A stretch of DNA of 64,000 bases from Oxalobacteraceae bacterium CAVE-383. Lineage in GTDB: Bacteria > Pseudomonadota > Gammaproteobacteria > Burkholderiales > Burkholderiaceae_D. How positions within the stretch are numbered: the stretch's first letter is position 1; each line of letters starts with the position of its first letter. Positions 1 through 8,329 of the stretch are shown piece by piece. The translations under genes were made by a program, and so were the position numbers. Below the pieces are notes generated by a model. The model did not search any database, was not told the DNA's origin, and was given only the letters and a program-made list of their open reading frames with translations. Location of the stretch: the NCBI GenBank assembly GCA_004134995.1, contig REGP01000001.1, positions 930,001 through 994,000 on the forward strand, written 5' to 3'.

Positions 1-269
1 CCGCGACGGATTCATATAGGCAAAAACCGTTCCAGCTTCCGTGTTTAAAAAAAATCCTGTCCACTGAGAAAAACAAGCGAAAACAAAGTGCGTTATCTGT
101 TTGATATTGTTTGTCCCGCCATTCCAAAAATTCCGATATAAAGGACATCGTTCTCATATGCGGAAAAATAAGCTAGACTTTGCGAAGCCGGAAAACGGCG
201 CCGCATGCAATCGTCCCCACCCTATTTTTCAACTTGAATCGAAGTTAATCGAAGGATGTCTTTCCACAT
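1..269. other. Upstream region of the first gene, with operator-like half-sites
   Basis: No gene is supported here. The stretch is AT-richer than the coding DNA around it. Half-sites TTCCGATATA (131-140) and CATATGCGGAA (155-165) form an imperfect inverted pair, and TTCCACATATG (262-272) overlaps the presumed start codon of the following gene. The same half-site recurs at 1108-1137 and 1414-1445, which suggests shared control of the first two genes. Confidence 0.5.
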
Positions 270-1022
270 ATGAATAAAGAAAAAATGCATGCCAGAATCG
301 CGGTCGTCACCGGCGGCAGCAAAGGCATCGGCCGCGCGATTGTGCTGGCGCTGGCGCAGCGCAATTACGATGTCGCCATTTTCGATCCGCTGGAAGCGGG
401 GCGCGAGGTTGCCGCCGAGGTAACCGCAATGGGACGCCGCGCGCTGTACTTGCCGGTCGATGTGTCGGACGAAACGGCGGTCAGGGAAGCGGCGCAAACA
501 GTCGGCGCCCGGCTTGGAAGCTGCGGGCTGCTGGTCAACAATGCCGGCATTTTCCCGCGCGCCAGCGCCGTCGACATGCCGTTTGCGCTCTGGCAGAAAG
601 TACTGGCGATCAATCTGGGCGGCGCCTTTTTGTGCAGCCAGGCTTTCGCGCCGGGCATGCTGAAAGACGGCGCGGGCCTGATCGTCAATATCGCATCCGG
701 CCGCGGCATTCAGGGGGCGTCGCGCAACGGCGCGCACTATGCGGCCTCCAAGGGCGGCCTGATTGCGTTGACGCGCTCGCTGGCGCAGGAATGGGCGCCG
801 CATATCCGCGTTAATACGGTGGTGCCCGGCGTGACGCATACCGACCAGCCGCTGGCGGAGACCAACGTCGATGAATTATATTCACGCGGCAGCCGGATAC
901 CATTGGGACGCATCGGCCAGCCGGAAGATGTGGCGCGGGGCGTTTGCCTGCTGGCCGGCGATGACGCGTCGTACATCACCGGACAAAGCCTGTGTGTGAA
1001 TGGCGGCGCCGTGATGTTGTGA
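270..1022 (+). CDS. SDR-family NAD(P)-dependent oxidoreductase
   Basis: A classical short-chain dehydrogenase/reductase of 250 residues, the usual length for the family. The glycine-rich cofactor motif TGGSKGIG lies at residues 14-21, NNAG at 90-93, the catalytic Ser at about 143, and the active-site YxxxK at Tyr157/Lys161. The C-terminal segment (SYITGQSLCVNGG) is typical of FabG-like members. No signal peptide, so it is cytosolic. The substrate cannot be read from the sequence. The next genes are an isochorismatase-fold hydrolase and a dienelactone-hydrolase-like protein, so a role in degrading an organic compound is inferred. The ATG at 270 overlaps a repeated operator-like half-site; an in-frame ATG at 285 is an alternative start. 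A strong hairpin terminator follows at 1047-1092. Confidence 0.9.
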   Translation: MNKEKMHARIAVVTGGSKGIGRAIVLALAQRNYDVAIFDPLEAGREVAAEVTAMGRRALYLPVDVSDETAVREAAQTVGARLGSCGLLVNNAGIFPRASAVDMPFALWQKVLAINLGGAFLCSQAFAPGMLKDGAGLIVNIASGRGIQGASRNGAHYAASKGGLIALTRSLAQEWAPHIRVNTVVPGVTHTDQPLAETNVDELYSRGSRIPLGRIGQPEDVARGVCLLAGDDASYITGQSLCVNGGAVML

Positions 1023-1046
1023 TGCTGCGGCCTTGTGCAGGCATTG

Positions 1047-1092
1047 AATAAAAAAGCGGCGATGCATGTTCATGCATCGCCGCTTTTTTATT
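1047..1092. terminator. Rho-independent terminator after the SDR gene
   Basis: Perfect 22-bp inverted repeat with a 2-nt loop. It starts AATAAAAAAGCGG and returns as CCGCTTTTTTATT, giving a GC-rich stem flanked by A and T runs. It can work in both directions, though only the upstream plus-strand gene ends here. Confidence 0.9.
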
Positions 1093-1569
1093 CCCGAAAA
1101 ATGTTCTTATATATGGAACTTTGGTCCAAATATATGAGGCGTAAAACCCTGTAATCCAGAACGACAATTGGCCAATGAATTCGCCTCCGCCATGAAAATG
1201 ATTCTCGCCGGCAAAAATATCCATAAAAATTCTTATGTCACATTGTCATACAAAAATCAGATTTTATTTTTTTGAGCCTTTTCAAATCAGTAGCTTATAT
1301 CACGCTAAATATTTTCATTAGATATAAACCGGGTTTATGGCTGTGAGCCATCGCAGGGCGGAAAAGTATTTTTAAGGGGCATCGACGCCCAAAAAAAGTG
1401 CCATTAATTTTCTTATATGTGGAACAATATTCCTTTATACGGAACTGCCAATTGACATCGCAGTACTTAGATTTTATAGTCCGTCATCAAATAAAGTCCT
1501 CCAAGTTCACCGCAAGCAATCTCGATCTTCAAGAAAGCTGTTAAAAAAAATCACATTCCAAGAAAGCGC
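1093..1569. promoter_or_regulatory. Regulatory region before the isochorismatase-like gene
   Basis: About 480 bases without a gene. It holds an inverted pair of half-sites at 1108-1137 (TATATATGGAAC and the complement of CATATATTTGGACC). Two direct half-sites lie at 1414-1425 (TATATGTGGAAC) and 1434-1445 (TTTATACGGAAC), about two helical turns apart, and the first forms a GGAA-N5-TTCC palindrome with the intervening sequence (1421-1433). Two perfect 15-bp palindromes lie almost side by side at 1324-1338 (centre CCGGG) and 1337-1351 (centre GTG). The GGAA-N5-TTCC shape resembles sites of IclR-type regulators; that assignment is inference. Confidence 0.5.
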
Positions 1570-2217
1570 ATGATGGCCATTGATACACTGATTCCCGCAC
1601 GTACCGCTGTATTGTTTTTCGATATGTTGAATGGCCACGTCAAAAAAGACGATCCGAAAACGCAGGCGCGTTACCAGCCGGTGGTTGCCGCCGCCAGCCA
1701 GGTATTGCAGGCGGCGCGCGCGAACAGCATGATGGTGGCCTACGCCGCCGCCAACCATCGCGCCGACAACGCCACCACCGGACAAACCATCCGCGACACC
1801 AACGGCCGGCTGCAGCCGATTCCGCTGGAGCAAAACCAGAAGCCGATCTTCAAGCCTGTGGTCTCCGGCGGCACCTGGGAATCGGCCGTTATCGATGAAT
1901 TGGCGCCGGCGCCGGAAGATTACCTCATTCCGAAATACCGCTGGAGCGCTTTCTACCAGACCTATCTGGACCTGGCGCTGCGCACGCGCGGCATCAATAC
2001 CATCATCATCTGCGGCGGCTCCACCGACGTCGGCGTGGCCAGCACCGCTTACGCCGCACGCGACATGGATTACAACCTGGTGTTCGTCAGCGATGCTTCC
2101 AGCTCGCCGGAAACCGATAACCACGAACAATTCATGCGCCGGATTTTCCCGCGCATGGGACGCGTGCGCACCGCGGCGCAAGTCACCGAGATGCTGAAGG
2201 CCGGCGCGGGCAAGTAA
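1570..2217 (+). CDS. Isochorismatase-family hydrolase lacking the catalytic cysteine
   Basis: A 215-residue cysteine-hydrolase-fold protein. The family Asp is at residue 18 (FFDMLNGH) and the Lys at 122 (PKYRWSAF). The conserved core GGSTDVGVASTA lies at 149-160. In amidases of this family (nicotinamidase, N-carbamoylsarcosine amidase, maleamate amidase) the equivalent position is Cys; here residue 155 is Gly (codon ggc). Isochorismatases such as PhzD and EntB also lack the Cys, so a vinyl-ether-type or other non-amidase hydrolysis is more likely than amide hydrolysis. The gene is followed 37 bp later by the dienelactone-hydrolase-like gene and is probably cotranscribed with it. Start at 1570 or the next codon (1573). 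Confidence 0.85.
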   Translation: MMAIDTLIPARTAVLFFDMLNGHVKKDDPKTQARYQPVVAAASQVLQAARANSMMVAYAAANHRADNATTGQTIRDTNGRLQPIPLEQNQKPIFKPVVSGGTWESAVIDELAPAPEDYLIPKYRWSAFYQTYLDLALRTRGINTIIICGGSTDVGVASTAYAARDMDYNLVFVSDASSSPETDNHEQFMRRIFPRMGRVRTAAQVTEMLKAGAGK

Positions 2218-2254
2218 TTCAAATCTTCAGGCAACAGGAAATCGGGAAAGAATA

Positions 2255-3052
2255 ATGAAGGCAAACATTCAGTTGGACAACGGGCTCGAAGGCGTCCTTT
2301 TCGTGCCGGAAAAGGGCCCGGGCGGCGCCGCCGTCATCATCTTGCATGAGCGCTATGGCTTGGTGCAGCACACGCTGGATCTGGCGCAGAAACTGGCCGA
2401 CGACGGCTATGTGGCATTTGCGCCGAACCTGTTTTCGCAATGGGATGGCGACAAGGCCGCGCTGACCGCGGGCAAGGCGCGCGTCATCATGCCCGATCCG
2501 GAGATCACCCGCGTGCTCGATCTGGCCATCGATCTGGTGCGCAACGATCCGCGCGCCAAATGCGACAAGGTTTTCCTGATGGGCGTTTGCCAAAGCGGGC
2601 GCTATCCGATCGTGGCGGCAAGCCAGCGCCACGACCTTGCCGCATGCATCGTGTTTTACGGCGCGACGCAAGGGCGCGATTGGGATGCCGGGCCTTTGCA
2701 GCCCGTGGCCATGCCCGACATGGTGGCGAAAATCACAGTGCCTTCGCTGTTTGTATTCGGCGAAGCCGACCATACGATTTCGCTGGCGCATGTGCGGCAT
2801 ATGCGCGATACGCTTGAGACCCACCGGAAATCGTATCGCATGCATGTATTGGCCGATGCGCCGCATGGCTTTTTGAACGATACGATGCCTGGCCGATACC
2901 GTCCTTGCGATACTAAAGCGGCCTGGCAAATGCTGCTGACATTTATCGATGAAGTCAGCAACGGCGGCTGGCCGGCCAAGGAAGTGCGCTGGGAATTCAA
3001 ATGCACATCCAGCGCCGACTACGACTTCAGCAAGAACGTTCGCCTGGAATAA
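2255..3052 (+). CDS. Dienelactone hydrolase family protein
   Basis: A 265-residue alpha/beta hydrolase of the DLH type. The nucleophile is Cys112 in GVCQSG, the acid Asp172 (GEADH) and the base His204 (APHGF). Glu32 in HERYG corresponds to the Glu that primes the Cys in classical DLH. Family members hydrolyse dienelactones or related small esters and lactones in the cytosol. The real substrate is not evident; the neighbouring isochorismatase-fold and SDR genes suggest a short degradation pathway. ATG at 2255 is preceded by GGGAAAG. A hairpin terminator follows at 3104-3134. Confidence 0.85.
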   Translation: MKANIQLDNGLEGVLFVPEKGPGGAAVIILHERYGLVQHTLDLAQKLADDGYVAFAPNLFSQWDGDKAALTAGKARVIMPDPEITRVLDLAIDLVRNDPRAKCDKVFLMGVCQSGRYPIVAASQRHDLAACIVFYGATQGRDWDAGPLQPVAMPDMVAKITVPSLFVFGEADHTISLAHVRHMRDTLETHRKSYRMHVLADAPHGFLNDTMPGRYRPCDTKAAWQMLLTFIDEVSNGGWPAKEVRWEFKCTSSADYDFSKNVRLE

Positions 3053-3458
3053 TCCGGCGGCGGCATTCAGCCGCGGGCCGGTAAATCCGCATCTGGAAAA
3101 TAGAAAATATCGACGTGTTTCATGTCGATATTTTTATTTGGGCGGCATGCATATTCGTGCGTTTGGCAAACCTGAAAATTTCAGTGCGCGCTAATTTAAT
3201 GCAGGCGATGTCCTCTAATGCGCATGGCGTTTTTCGCTATCTGAATTGATGCGCAAAAAAATACGGTTTACTTCATTTGGTGAGATTTTTTTCAGTTTTA
3301 TTTTGATGTTTCGTTAGTCGTTTCAGGTGGAACGGTTATTGCTATTAATCATTACATCTCAGGGCTTCTTAACCCGTTAGAGATTGCAGCGGCTGTCGAT
3401 GGCTGCGAGAGCAAATATGGATTTTTAGCGTATCGTTTTTTTCACCAAGGGGAACTCA
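3053..3458. other. Gap between the hydrolase and the porin
   Basis: About 400 bases without a credible gene. The first part holds the terminator at 3104-3134. The remainder (3180-3458) is AT-rich, as expected for a porin promoter and leader, and ends with the ribosome-binding site AAGGGGA before the porin ATG. I could not assign a specific -35/-10 pair. Confidence 0.4.
3104..3134 (+). terminator. Rho-independent terminator
   Basis: Inverted repeat AAAATATCGAC / GTCGATATTTT with a 9-nt loop followed by a T-rich tail. It lies about 50 bp after the stop of the DLH-like gene. Confidence 0.75.
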
Positions 3459-4691
3459 ATGCTGGACACGAAATGCAAGTTAATGGTTGCTGCGCTTGGC
3501 GCCGCTTTTGCCCTGCCGATTGCGGCACAGGCACAAACGAACGTCACGATTTACGGGAAACTTTATCCGGACATCACCCACGTCAACGTCACCGGCGCAA
3601 CGCCGGCCGGCAGCTCTGTCAGCAGCCTCTCCGCCGCGGCGAAGACCACCAACGACATCAGCGCGACTTCCATGGATTCACCGAATTCCCGGCTCGGTTT
3701 CAAAGGTTCGGAAGATCTGGGCGGCGGCATGAGCGCCATCTTCCAACTGGAGATGGGTTTCAGTTCGGATACCGGCACGCTGTCGACCGCCAACACACCA
3801 TTCAGCCGCAATACATTCGTCGGCCTGACGGGAAATTTCGGTACGGTCAAATTGGGCAACATGGATACCGTCTACAAGGAACTCGGCGATCAAATGCCGT
3901 TCCTGGGTCTGACCAGCGGCAACTTCATGTCGACCAGCACCGTGCTGTCGAAGCCGACATTCACTAACGACAGTTCGTCCAGCTTCCATCTTCGCCGCGC
4001 AAACAGTTTTTACTATACGTCGCCGAAATTGGGCGGCTTCACCGCCCTGGCCGACTGGTCGCCTAACGAAACTGTGGGCGACGCAACCTCCGGCGTGTAC
4101 TCAACCGGCGTGAAATATGAAAATGGCCCGATCTACGCGGCGCTGGCGTATGAACTGCATAAAGATATGTTCGGCGGTTCGATGGGCACCATCGGCGGCG
4201 TAGGCAGCATCACCGGCTCTTCCACCGCGCCAGTGATACCGGCCGGCTTGTCGTCGAAAGACTCGGCGGTCCGCGGAACGTTCCAATACACGTTCTCCGA
4301 CGGCTGGAAAGCGGAAGTCGACGTTGCCAATCTGCGTTATACCGAATCCGGCCAGACCGCGGCCGGCAAGTTCAATACATACAAGCACAACACCTGGGCT
4401 GTCGGCGTGCAAAAGGAAATGGGCGCCGTGACGCTGGTCGGTTCGACCGGCATGGAAGGCGCCGGCAGTTGTACGCTGACCGGCGGCATTGCCTGTAACA
4501 CCGCCGGCCTGAATGCCCGGATGCTGAACCTGGGCGCCGGGTACTCATTGTCGAAGCGCACCTTGCTGTTTGCCGTCTATACAAGGTTGAGCAACGACTC
4601 CTCCGCCGTGACGACCAGCTGGTTGAACGGCAAGGCAGTGGACGGTCAGGATCAGTCGATTGTGGCGATGGGTATTTCCCACAGTTTCTGA
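3459..4691 (+). CDS. Gram-negative trimeric porin
   Basis: A 410-residue outer-membrane porin of the Burkholderiales type. An N-terminal signal peptide (hydrophobic core LMVAALGAAFALPIAA, cleavage near AQA) is followed by NVTIYGKLYPDITH, the usual first beta strand (VTLYGxxD-like). SRLGFKGSEDLGGGMSAIFQLE is the second hallmark. The C-terminus ends in Phe after a beta-strand motif (MGISHSF), as needed for BAM insertion. It forms a passive diffusion channel for small solutes. Its place between hydrolases and a periplasmic binding protein suggests it admits the same substrate, but this is inferred from context. The ATG follows a strong AAGGGGA site, and a terminator follows at 4707-4736. Confidence 0.95.
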   Translation: MLDTKCKLMVAALGAAFALPIAAQAQTNVTIYGKLYPDITHVNVTGATPAGSSVSSLSAAAKTTNDISATSMDSPNSRLGFKGSEDLGGGMSAIFQLEMGFSSDTGTLSTANTPFSRNTFVGLTGNFGTVKLGNMDTVYKELGDQMPFLGLTSGNFMSTSTVLSKPTFTNDSSSSFHLRRANSFYYTSPKLGGFTALADWSPNETVGDATSGVYSTGVKYENGPIYAALAYELHKDMFGGSMGTIGGVGSITGSSTAPVIPAGLSSKDSAVRGTFQYTFSDGWKAEVDVANLRYTESGQTAAGKFNTYKHNTWAVGVQKEMGAVTLVGSTGMEGAGSCTLTGGIACNTAGLNARMLNLGAGYSLSKRTLLFAVYTRLSNDSSAVTTSWLNGKAVDGQDQSIVAMGISHSF

Positions 4692-4706
4692 TGTTTTTGC
4701 AGCACG

Positions 4707-4736
4707 AAAAAACGGCCGGATGCCTGGCCGTTTTTT
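4707..4736 (+). terminator. Rho-independent terminator after the porin
   Basis: AAAAAACGGCC / GGCCGTTTTTT inverted repeat with an 8-nt loop, 15 bp after the porin stop codon and ending in six Ts. Confidence 0.9.
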
Positions 4737-4833
4737 AGCCGTTGCGGGAAGTGCCGGACAGACGTAATCTAAACCGAATTTTGCAAAGTAATTCGGAGGG
4801 GAACACCTATTCTTTAAACCAAAAGGGAGTTGT

Positions 4834-5883
4834 ATGAATTGCAAATTCAATAAATTGATTTTATTGCTGGGTCTGTCCCTGTCCGCGGCTGCCGCGATCG
4901 CGCAAACGCCCAAGGGAATCGCCGAGCTGTCGGTTTATACCGGCGCCAACCGCGAACAGATGCTGGTTGACGGCGCGAAAAAAGAAGGGGGCCTGACCCT
5001 GTATACATCGCAGCAACTGGCCGACACCAATCCCATCATCGAAGCATTTGAAAAAAAATACGGCCTCAAGGTGACCGTATGGCGCGCCAGTCCGGATGCG
5101 GTGGTGCCGCGCGTGGTCAATGAGGCGAGAAGCCATCACTACGCATTCGACGTGGCGGAAACCGAAGGCCAGGCGCTTGAGGCCCTGCAACGGGAACAGC
5201 AATTGGTGGCGGTCAAATCGCCGGTGATCAAAACCTTGATCCCGCAGGCGCTGCGTCCGCACGGCGAATGGATTGCAACACGTCTGCTGATGTTCTCGCT
5301 GGCCTACAACACCAATCAGATCAAGAAAGCGGATTTGCCTAAGACCTGGGACGATCTGGCGAATCCGAAATGGAAAGGCAAGCTCGGCATCGAAGCCAAG
5401 GATGACGAATGGTTTTCCAGCATGATGCAGCAAATGGGCGAAGACAAGGGACTGCCGCTGTTCCGGAAAATCGTGGCGACCAACGGCTTATCGGTGCGCA
5501 GGGGCCATTCCTTGCTTACCAATCTGGTGGCTTCCGGCGAAGTGCCGATGGCATTGACGGTATATAACGCGCGCGTGCAGCAGCTCAAGGAAAAGGGCGC
5601 GCCGATCGACTGGTTCGTACTGCAGCCGGCACTGGCGCAAATCAACGGCGCCGGCGTCTCGCGCTATGCGCCGCATCCGTATTCCGCCATGCTGTTTTTC
5701 GATTTTCTGCTGAGGGAAGGGCAGGAGATTTCATCGAAACGCGACGTCATTTCGGTCAGCAAAGCCTATCCGTCGCCGCTGGCGGACTTTCCGTTCAAGG
5801 TAATCGACCCCGCCAAGGTGATCGATGAAGGGCAGAAATGGACGCAGGTTTATCAAGAGCTGACCAATTCGGCGCTGCGGTAA
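4834..5883 (+). CDS. Periplasmic solute-binding protein (Fe3+/polyamine-type fold, ABC family)
   Basis: A 349-residue class-II-type binding protein with a signal peptide (about residues 1-23, cleavage near AIA/QT). The motif EGGLTLYTSQQLADTNPIIEAF is the usual N-lobe start of this family. PKWKGKLGIEAKDDEWF, ATNGL and the APHPYSAMLFFDF stretch are shared with two more proteins in this window (31284-32342 and 34324-35445), so the three are paralogs. No permease or ATPase gene of the matching type is adjacent, so it is an orphan. Family members bind Fe3+, but many Burkholderiales paralogs bind organic acids; I do not know the ligand. GGGAG precedes the ATG. Confidence 0.88.
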   Translation: MNCKFNKLILLLGLSLSAAAAIAQTPKGIAELSVYTGANREQMLVDGAKKEGGLTLYTSQQLADTNPIIEAFEKKYGLKVTVWRASPDAVVPRVVNEARSHHYAFDVAETEGQALEALQREQQLVAVKSPVIKTLIPQALRPHGEWIATRLLMFSLAYNTNQIKKADLPKTWDDLANPKWKGKLGIEAKDDEWFSSMMQQMGEDKGLPLFRKIVATNGLSVRRGHSLLTNLVASGEVPMALTVYNARVQQLKEKGAPIDWFVLQPALAQINGAGVSRYAPHPYSAMLFFDFLLREGQEISSKRDVISVSKAYPSPLADFPFKVIDPAKVIDEGQKWTQVYQELTNSALR

Positions 5884-5890
5884 ATAACGT

Positions 5891-6847
5891 TCATTGGCCG
5901 AAGATTTCCTTTGCTGGCGCCGGCGCGTCCAAAAGCGGCTGCAACTCGGCCGCTGCCTGCGCAAAGCGCCCGGCCAGGAAATCGAGCAGGACGCGCAAAC
6001 GCGGCGTCAGATAGCGATGGCGGTGATAGAGCGCGTGCAGCGGCGCCTCCGGGCAGCGCCATTCGGGCAGCAGAATCGTCAAGCGTCCGGCCTGCAAGTC
6101 CGCCCGGATATCCCATATCGATTTCACGATGACGCCGTGGCCGCGCAACGCCCATTCGCGCGCCACCGCACCGTCATTCGTTTCGCGCGCGGTATCGGCC
6201 GGCACGGTATACGTCTGTACTTCCTCACCACGCATGAAACGCCATTCATTGATCGCGCCCGGCACCGTTCCATGCACGATGCAGCGAAAATTTTCCAGGT
6301 CGCGCGGTTCCTTGGGCATGCCGCACCGCGCGACATAATCCGGCGCCGCGCATAGGAATCGCTGATTCGCGGCAAGACGCCGCGCAATGAGAGAACTGTC
6401 CGGAAGCACACCGAAGCGGATCGCCAGGTCGATGTCTTCCTGCAACATATTCGACAGTCCATCCGACAATATCAAGGCCAAACCGACCTCGGGATATTGC
6501 GCATTGAATTCGTCCAGCCATGCGCTCAGCAGATTGCGGCCAAGATCCGATGTCGCTGAAATTCGCAGCTTGCCGCGTACGACGTTGCGGCCGGTTTGCA
6601 GCGCTGCATGCGCATCGTCCAGCACCTGTAGCGCCTGGCGGCAGTGCTCCAAATACACACGGCCTTCGTCGGTAAGACGCAATTGGCGCGTGGTGCGCTC
6701 GAACAAGCGCGTCTTTAATATCTCTTCCAATTTGGCAAGCCGCGCGCTGGCCGCCGCCGGCGTGAGGCCGAGCTTGCGCCCCGCGGCAGACAGGCCGCCC
6801 AGATTCGCTGCCTCGACAAAGAGCCGGATGTCCCCGAGATTGTCCAT
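5891..6847 (-). CDS. LysR-family transcriptional regulator
   Basis: A 318-residue LysR regulator. The N-terminal winged helix-turn-helix runs from DIRLFVEAANLGGLSAAGRK to about residue 65 (TRQLRLTDEGRVYL), followed by a periplasmic-binding-like effector domain (about 90-295) with DLAIRFGVL, common in the CrgA/DsdC-like group. It is divergent from the SDR gene at 7010. Overlapping AT-rich palindromes at 6854-6880, just upstream of its start, are the likely binding site for autoregulation and control of the SDR gene. The convergent binding-protein gene ends only 7 bp away. Confidence 0.92.
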   Translation of the reverse strand: MDNLGDIRLFVEAANLGGLSAAGRKLGLTPAAASARLAKLEEILKTRLFERTTRQLRLTDEGRVYLEHCRQALQVLDDAHAALQTGRNVVRGKLRISATSDLGRNLLSAWLDEFNAQYPEVGLALILSDGLSNMLQEDIDLAIRFGVLPDSSLIARRLAANQRFLCAAPDYVARCGMPKEPRDLENFRCIVHGTVPGAINEWRFMRGEEVQTYTVPADTARETNDGAVAREWALRGHGVIVKSIWDIRADLQAGRLTILLPEWRCPEAPLHALYHRHRYLTPRLRVLLDFLAGRFAQAAAELQPLLDAPAPAKEIFGQ

Positions 6848-6853
6848 GGATTA

Positions 6854-6880
6854 TTCAAAATAATTTGAAAATAATTCAAA
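6854..6880. promoter_or_regulatory. Probable LysR operator between the divergent genes
   Basis: Two overlapping palindromes: TTCAAA-N4-TTTGAA (6854-6869) and TTTGAA-N5-TTCAAA (6864-6880). They sit 7 bp upstream of the LysR start codon and about 130 bp before the divergent SDR. Tandem overlapping dyads are common for LysR regulators. Direct evidence is only the symmetry and position. Confidence 0.55.
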
Positions 6881-7009
6881 TACTACGCCAATTATCAAAC
6901 ACAGTGCCGGAGAAGATAATGCGCCCGTGAGTTTGTTTTTGTCGAAGCGAAATGCCGTGACCGTACGCCGGCGCTTACGGTACTGAGAAAATTGCAAGAG
7001 GAAATGAAA

Positions 7010-7807
7010 ATGTTCAAGTTCAATTATCACGGATCAACTGCGTTGGTCACCGGCGCTTCCAAAGGAATCGGCGAAGTCTTCGCCGAACAGCTTGCCGCGC
7101 GCGGCATGAATCTGGTGCTGGTCGCCCGTTCGCTGGACGCTCTGGAAAACCTGGCGCAACGCTTGTCGGCCAAATATGGCATCCAATGCACTGCGCTCAA
7201 TGCCGATCTCGCCGATCCGGAATCCGCGAACTGGATCGCCGCCGAACTTGAGCGCCGCGGTATTCAGGTGGATCTGTTGGTCAATAATGCCGGCTTGGGA
7301 TTGAGCGGCAATTTTCTGTCGCACGAACTGAAGCAGGAACAAGGCAGCATCCAGGTGAATGTACAGACGCTGGTCGCCCTTAGCTACCTGTTTGGCAAAG
7401 GCATGCAGCAACGCGGCAGGGGAGGCATCATCAATCTTGCTTCCAATGCCAGTTTTCAGCCGCTCCCGGCGATGGCTACCTATGCCGCGACCAAGAGCTT
7501 CGTACTCCATTTCAGTGAGGCGCTGAACCATGAGCTGGCAGCCGGCGGCGTGCATGTGATGGCTGTGTGTCCAGGCCCGACAGCCACCAATTTTTTTGCA
7601 GGAACGAGCACCAAGTTGTCTTCGAAGGATATGGATAGCTCGGCGTCCGTGGTGCAAAAATCGCTTGCGGCATTCGATCAAGGCAAAAGCGTCGCCTATC
7701 CGACGCGCCTGAGTGTGCGATTGGGCACGTTACTACCCAGAATTTTGCCGCGCTCACTGGTGACCAAACTTGCGGGAATGGCGACCAAAAATATGGGCCT
7801 TCACTGA
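7010..7807 (+). CDS. SDR-family oxidoreductase
   Basis: A short-chain dehydrogenase of about 265 residues from the ATG at 7010 (6992 and 7004 are alternatives; an AGAGGA site 7 bp before 7010 favours it). The motifs are the cofactor loop TGASKGIGEVFAEQL, NADLADP, LLVNNAGLG, and the catalytic YAATK. The shape (long C-terminal extension LGTLLPRILPRSLVTKLAG) matches the DltE/YqjQ-like SDR group acting on acyl or ketone substrates. It probably belongs to the regulon of the divergent LysR protein. The substrate is unknown. Confidence 0.88.
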   Translation: MFKFNYHGSTALVTGASKGIGEVFAEQLAARGMNLVLVARSLDALENLAQRLSAKYGIQCTALNADLADPESANWIAAELERRGIQVDLLVNNAGLGLSGNFLSHELKQEQGSIQVNVQTLVALSYLFGKGMQQRGRGGIINLASNASFQPLPAMATYAATKSFVLHFSEALNHELAAGGVHVMAVCPGPTATNFFAGTSTKLSSKDMDSSASVVQKSLAAFDQGKSVAYPTRLSVRLGTLLPRILPRSLVTKLAGMATKNMGLH

Positions 7808-7870
7808 TTGCTATCCGAAATAACCATTTGTATAAAGCAGAGCGGACAGTAACTTTTAGGACGCGCCATT

Positions 7871-8329
7871 CTATTTGAACATCCTGGCGTCAAAGGTGAA
7901 GTCTCTCACGATGGTCAATGAGACTTTGGCGTAGGCCGGATGGTGGGGATTGATCAATGCATTTGCGGTTTCCGGAATCACCGCGGATGGCAAGAACATG
8001 ACCAGTTGCTTCTTTGCGTCCAACCATTGCCTGCCGAATTCCTGGGCACTGGGCGGCGACGGCAGCTCGGCCCAGTCCGCGGGCAGATCCTTGATTGCAG
8101 GCTGAATATATAGATCCTTATCGTCCGGCACATCGATCGAGACGACAACGAGGGGCGGATGCACGGCGCTGCCCAGGTGCACGAACTTCTCCAATGCGCA
8201 GATTTCGATGTTGGGGCCGGCATACATGGCCGGATAACCTATCGGATTCCAGCGGCCTCCGGATTGGCGCGCACCGTCGCACAACTTGTCGAGAGCCCAT
8301 TTCCTGGATGTTACCCGCCATAGCTTCAA
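7871..8329 (-). CDS. RES-domain toxin (NAD-degrading type)
   Basis: About 152 residues if translation starts at the TTG (8329-8327) that overlaps the antitoxin stop codon in a TTGA arrangement. From there the protein reads KLWRVTSRKWALDKLCDGARQSGGRWN, the usual start of a RES protein. The longer open frame up to 8449 would overlap the antitoxin without family support. RES hallmarks are visible: GGRWN, the Tyr in AMYAG, the Glu in CALEKFVHL and the Ser in the C-terminal part. Known RES toxins (for example MbcT, Xre-RES of Pseudomonas putida) deplete NAD+. It is the second gene of the operon, after the Xre antitoxin. Confidence 0.88.
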   Translation of the reverse strand: MKLWRVTSRKWALDKLCDGARQSGGRWNPIGYPAMYAGPNIEICALEKFVHLGSAVHPPLVVVSIDVPDDKDLYIQPAIKDLPADWAELPSPPSAQEFGRQWLDAKKQLVMFLPSAVIPETANALINPHHPAYAKVSLTIVRDFTFDARMFK

